Below, in pieces: positions 14,767-16,187 of a stretch of 16,187 bases of DNA. Origin of the DNA: Paenibacillus sp. (lineage in GTDB: Bacteria > Bacillota > Bacilli > Paenibacillales > Paenibacillaceae); contig JAQSXN010000013.1 of the NCBI GenBank assembly GCA_029256665.1, positions 1-16,187 on the forward strand, in the 5' to 3' direction. The first letter of the stretch is position 1; every line of letters begins with the position of its first letter. Below the pieces are notes generated by a model. It searched no databases. It saw nothing but the letters and a program-made list of their open reading frames with translations, and had not been told where the DNA came from. The translations under genes were made by a program, and so were the position numbers.

Positions 14767-16187
14767 TTATTGAATCGCCAGCCAAATCATCTTGGCAATT
14801 TCGGCTCTTGTTACGTCCGCGTGCGGATCGAACAGCCCTTGGCCCTTTCCGTTCACGAGTCCGAGCTCCTTCGCGTCTTCGATCGCTTGGCGCGCCCACT
14901 CCGACGCCTCGGCGATATCGGCGAACGCCGAGTCTCCCCCGGCCGCTGTTTCTCCATCGTTCTGGTAGGCGTACACCCTCATCAGAATGACTGCCGCTTC
15001 TTCGCGGGTAATCGTGTCTTCCGGACGGAATTGTCCGTTATACCCCGCGACCAATCCCAGCTCCCGCGCTTTGTCCACGTAAGCCGCGTAGTACTTATCC
15101 GCGGCAACGTCGGCGAATTTGGAGGAGCTTGCATCCAGCCCCAGGAACCCTAGCGCCTTCACCGCGATGACTGCGAAATCCGCGCGAGTCACGTCGCGAT
15201 CCGGAACGTACCTCGTTCCGTCGATACCCGTAATCGCGTGCCGCGCGGCCAGCTTGCCGACGAAGTCCTTCGCCCAGTGACCATTCATGTCGGCGAACGG
15301 CTTGCGATATTCCATGACCGCGTAGCTCGAGAAATGCGTCGTCTTGAACGTCACGATGTTGCCGTCGAAAGCTCCGCCCATATAGACGGCTTCTTCGCCG
15401 TTCAAGTAGTAGACGCCCGCATAATCTTTGTCCAGACCTTCCAGCTCTTCCGTCGTCAATGTTCGCGTTACGGCAACCTCTTCGCCGAATTCGCGTATCG
15501 GCGTCGACTCGCCGTTACTTTCGACGTAAGACAGCCCAAGCTCGTATACGATGCCGGTGCCATGCAGCGCGGAATCCCGGTTGGCCGCGTCCGCGACCGC
15601 ATCGTTCGCCGCATTATTGCCTTCGGTGTCCATCGTAAAGACTAGCTTGCCTTGTCCCTCGCCAGCGTGAGCCGGAAGCGAGTCTTTCGGATACTCGATC
15701 GTTACGCCCGGCGCAATGACGCGCAGCGTTTTGCCGCTCTCTTGCAATGCCTTGATCGCCGATGCCGGCAGCTCCAGCCGAAGCTCGCCTTCGGTGGACG
15801 CGCCCGCTTGCAGCGCTATATCCACATAATTGTCCGTAGCGCCATTAATGGCCTCGTTAACATCCGCCTCCGTAACCGAGAAACTTCCGTTCGCGCCAGG
15901 CTTCACGCTAACCGTGCCGTCTTTCACATCGTTGCCGCCCGGTACCGTGCCGCCGCCGCCCGGAACGGTTTCAGGCTCCCCAGGGGCTTTGCCCGTGTAG
16001 AAGCGCCAAATGTCGGAACGCGTATAGCCCTCATGCTCGTCCTGCGCCACGGCATACCACTCGTAGCTTGCGTTGCTTGCCAAGCCGCTCCATGCAGCCG
16101 ACGCGTTCGCGCCGCTTGCCGTCTCTTGCGTCTCGCCGATCCGTTGATCCGTGTACACGCGGACGCCGAAATAGTCGGTGGCGACCC
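14767..16187 (-). CDS. S-layer-homology surface protein, 5' end outside window
   Basis: The visible 472 C-terminal residues belong to a secreted cell-wall protein. They begin inside a fibronectin-III-like domain (NASYEWYAVAQDEHEGYTRS). A Gly/Pro-rich linker follows, then a beta-rich domain (VSVKPGANGSFSVTEADVNE onward) of a kind common in large Paenibacillus surface proteins. Last come three S-layer homology domains, each ending in a TRAE-type motif (VTRADF, ITREEA, VTRAEI). SLH domains bind pyruvylated secondary cell-wall polymer and hold the protein on the cell surface. The signal peptide and N-terminal domains lie beyond 16187. The frame stays open to the window edge, so a GTG at 16158 is only an internal valine. 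The protein stops 60 bp from the TPR gene. The ligand or enzymatic role of the missing part is unknown. Confidence 0.92.
   Translation of the reverse strand, partial: VATDYFGVRVYTDQRIGETQETASGANASAAWSGLASNASYEWYAVAQDEHEGYTRSDIWRFYTGKAPGEPETVPGGGGTVPGGNDVKDGTVSVKPGANGSFSVTEADVNEAINGATDNYVDIALQAGASTEGELRLELPASAIKALQESGKTLRVIAPGVTIEYPKDSLPAHAGEGQGKLVFTMDTEGNNAANDAVADAANRDSALHGTGIVYELGLSYVESNGESTPIREFGEEVAVTRTLTTEELEGLDKDYAGVYYLNGEEAVYMGGAFDGNIVTFKTTHFSSYAVMEYRKPFADMNGHWAKDFVGKLAARHAITGIDGTRYVPDRDVTRADFAVIAVKALGFLGLDASSSKFADVAADKYYAAYVDKARELGLVAGYNGQFRPEDTITREEAAVILMRVYAYQNDGETAAGGDSAFADIAEASEWARQAIEDAKELGLVNGKGQGLFDPHADVTRAEIAKMIWLAIQ

Overview
The window looks like a chromosomal segment from a GC-rich member of the Paenibacillaceae (Paenibacillus or Cohnella type). 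Three things suggest this. The left edge has the Bacilli gene order yabS-yabT-tilS. The right edge holds a large surface protein with three C-terminal S-layer homology domains. The coding regions are GC-rich with strong Shine-Dalgarno sequences. The species cannot be fixed from sequence reading alone.

Layout, left to right. (1) Positions 1-2860, minus strand: tilS (tRNA-Ile lysidine synthase, 3' end outside the window), a YabT-like membrane-anchored protein kinase and a YabS-like von Willebrand factor A (VWA) protein, all read leftward from an extended -10 promoter near 3025. (2) Positions 2861-3628: a 768-bp non-coding stretch with hairpins, a phased 52-bp tandem array carrying 22-bp palindromes, a G/T-rich degenerate repeat and a long-stem hairpin. 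(3) Positions 3629-11569, minus strand: five tightly packed genes encoding a SWIM zinc-finger protein, a HEAT-like helical-repeat protein, a MoxR-type AAA+ ATPase, a 782-residue DUF5682 (YehM-like) protein and a CoxE/YehP-like VWA protein. Junctions are 4-nt overlaps or gaps of at most 11 nt, and one promoter lies in front of the SWIM gene. (4) Positions 11848-12453, plus strand: a divergent DJ-1/PfpI-family protein with its own promoter and a strong terminator. (5) Positions 12834-14706, plus strand: a classical AAA ATPase and a TPR protein with two C-terminal membrane segments. (6) Positions 14767-16187, minus strand: the C-terminal part of an S-layer-homology surface protein, convergent with the TPR gene across a bidirectional terminator.

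The most interesting unit is the five-gene cassette. AAA+, DUF5682 and VWA are collinear with the uncharacterised Escherichia coli genes yehL-yehM-yehP, and the SWIM protein corresponds to yehQ. A reasonable model, by inference only, is a MoxR/VWA remodelling machine coupled to a hydrolase-like protein of the TraB/ChaN/EreA (Tiki) type, with a HEAT scaffold and a SWIM nucleic-acid or protein binder. Its substrate and biological role are unknown. The AAA-TPR pair is a second, smaller unit with a likely membrane-tethered partner. In Bacillus subtilis spoIIE lies directly upstream of yabS. Here that place is taken by the repeat region and the cassette, so this looks like accessory DNA placed into, or rearranged next to, an otherwise conserved housekeeping/sporulation neighbourhood.
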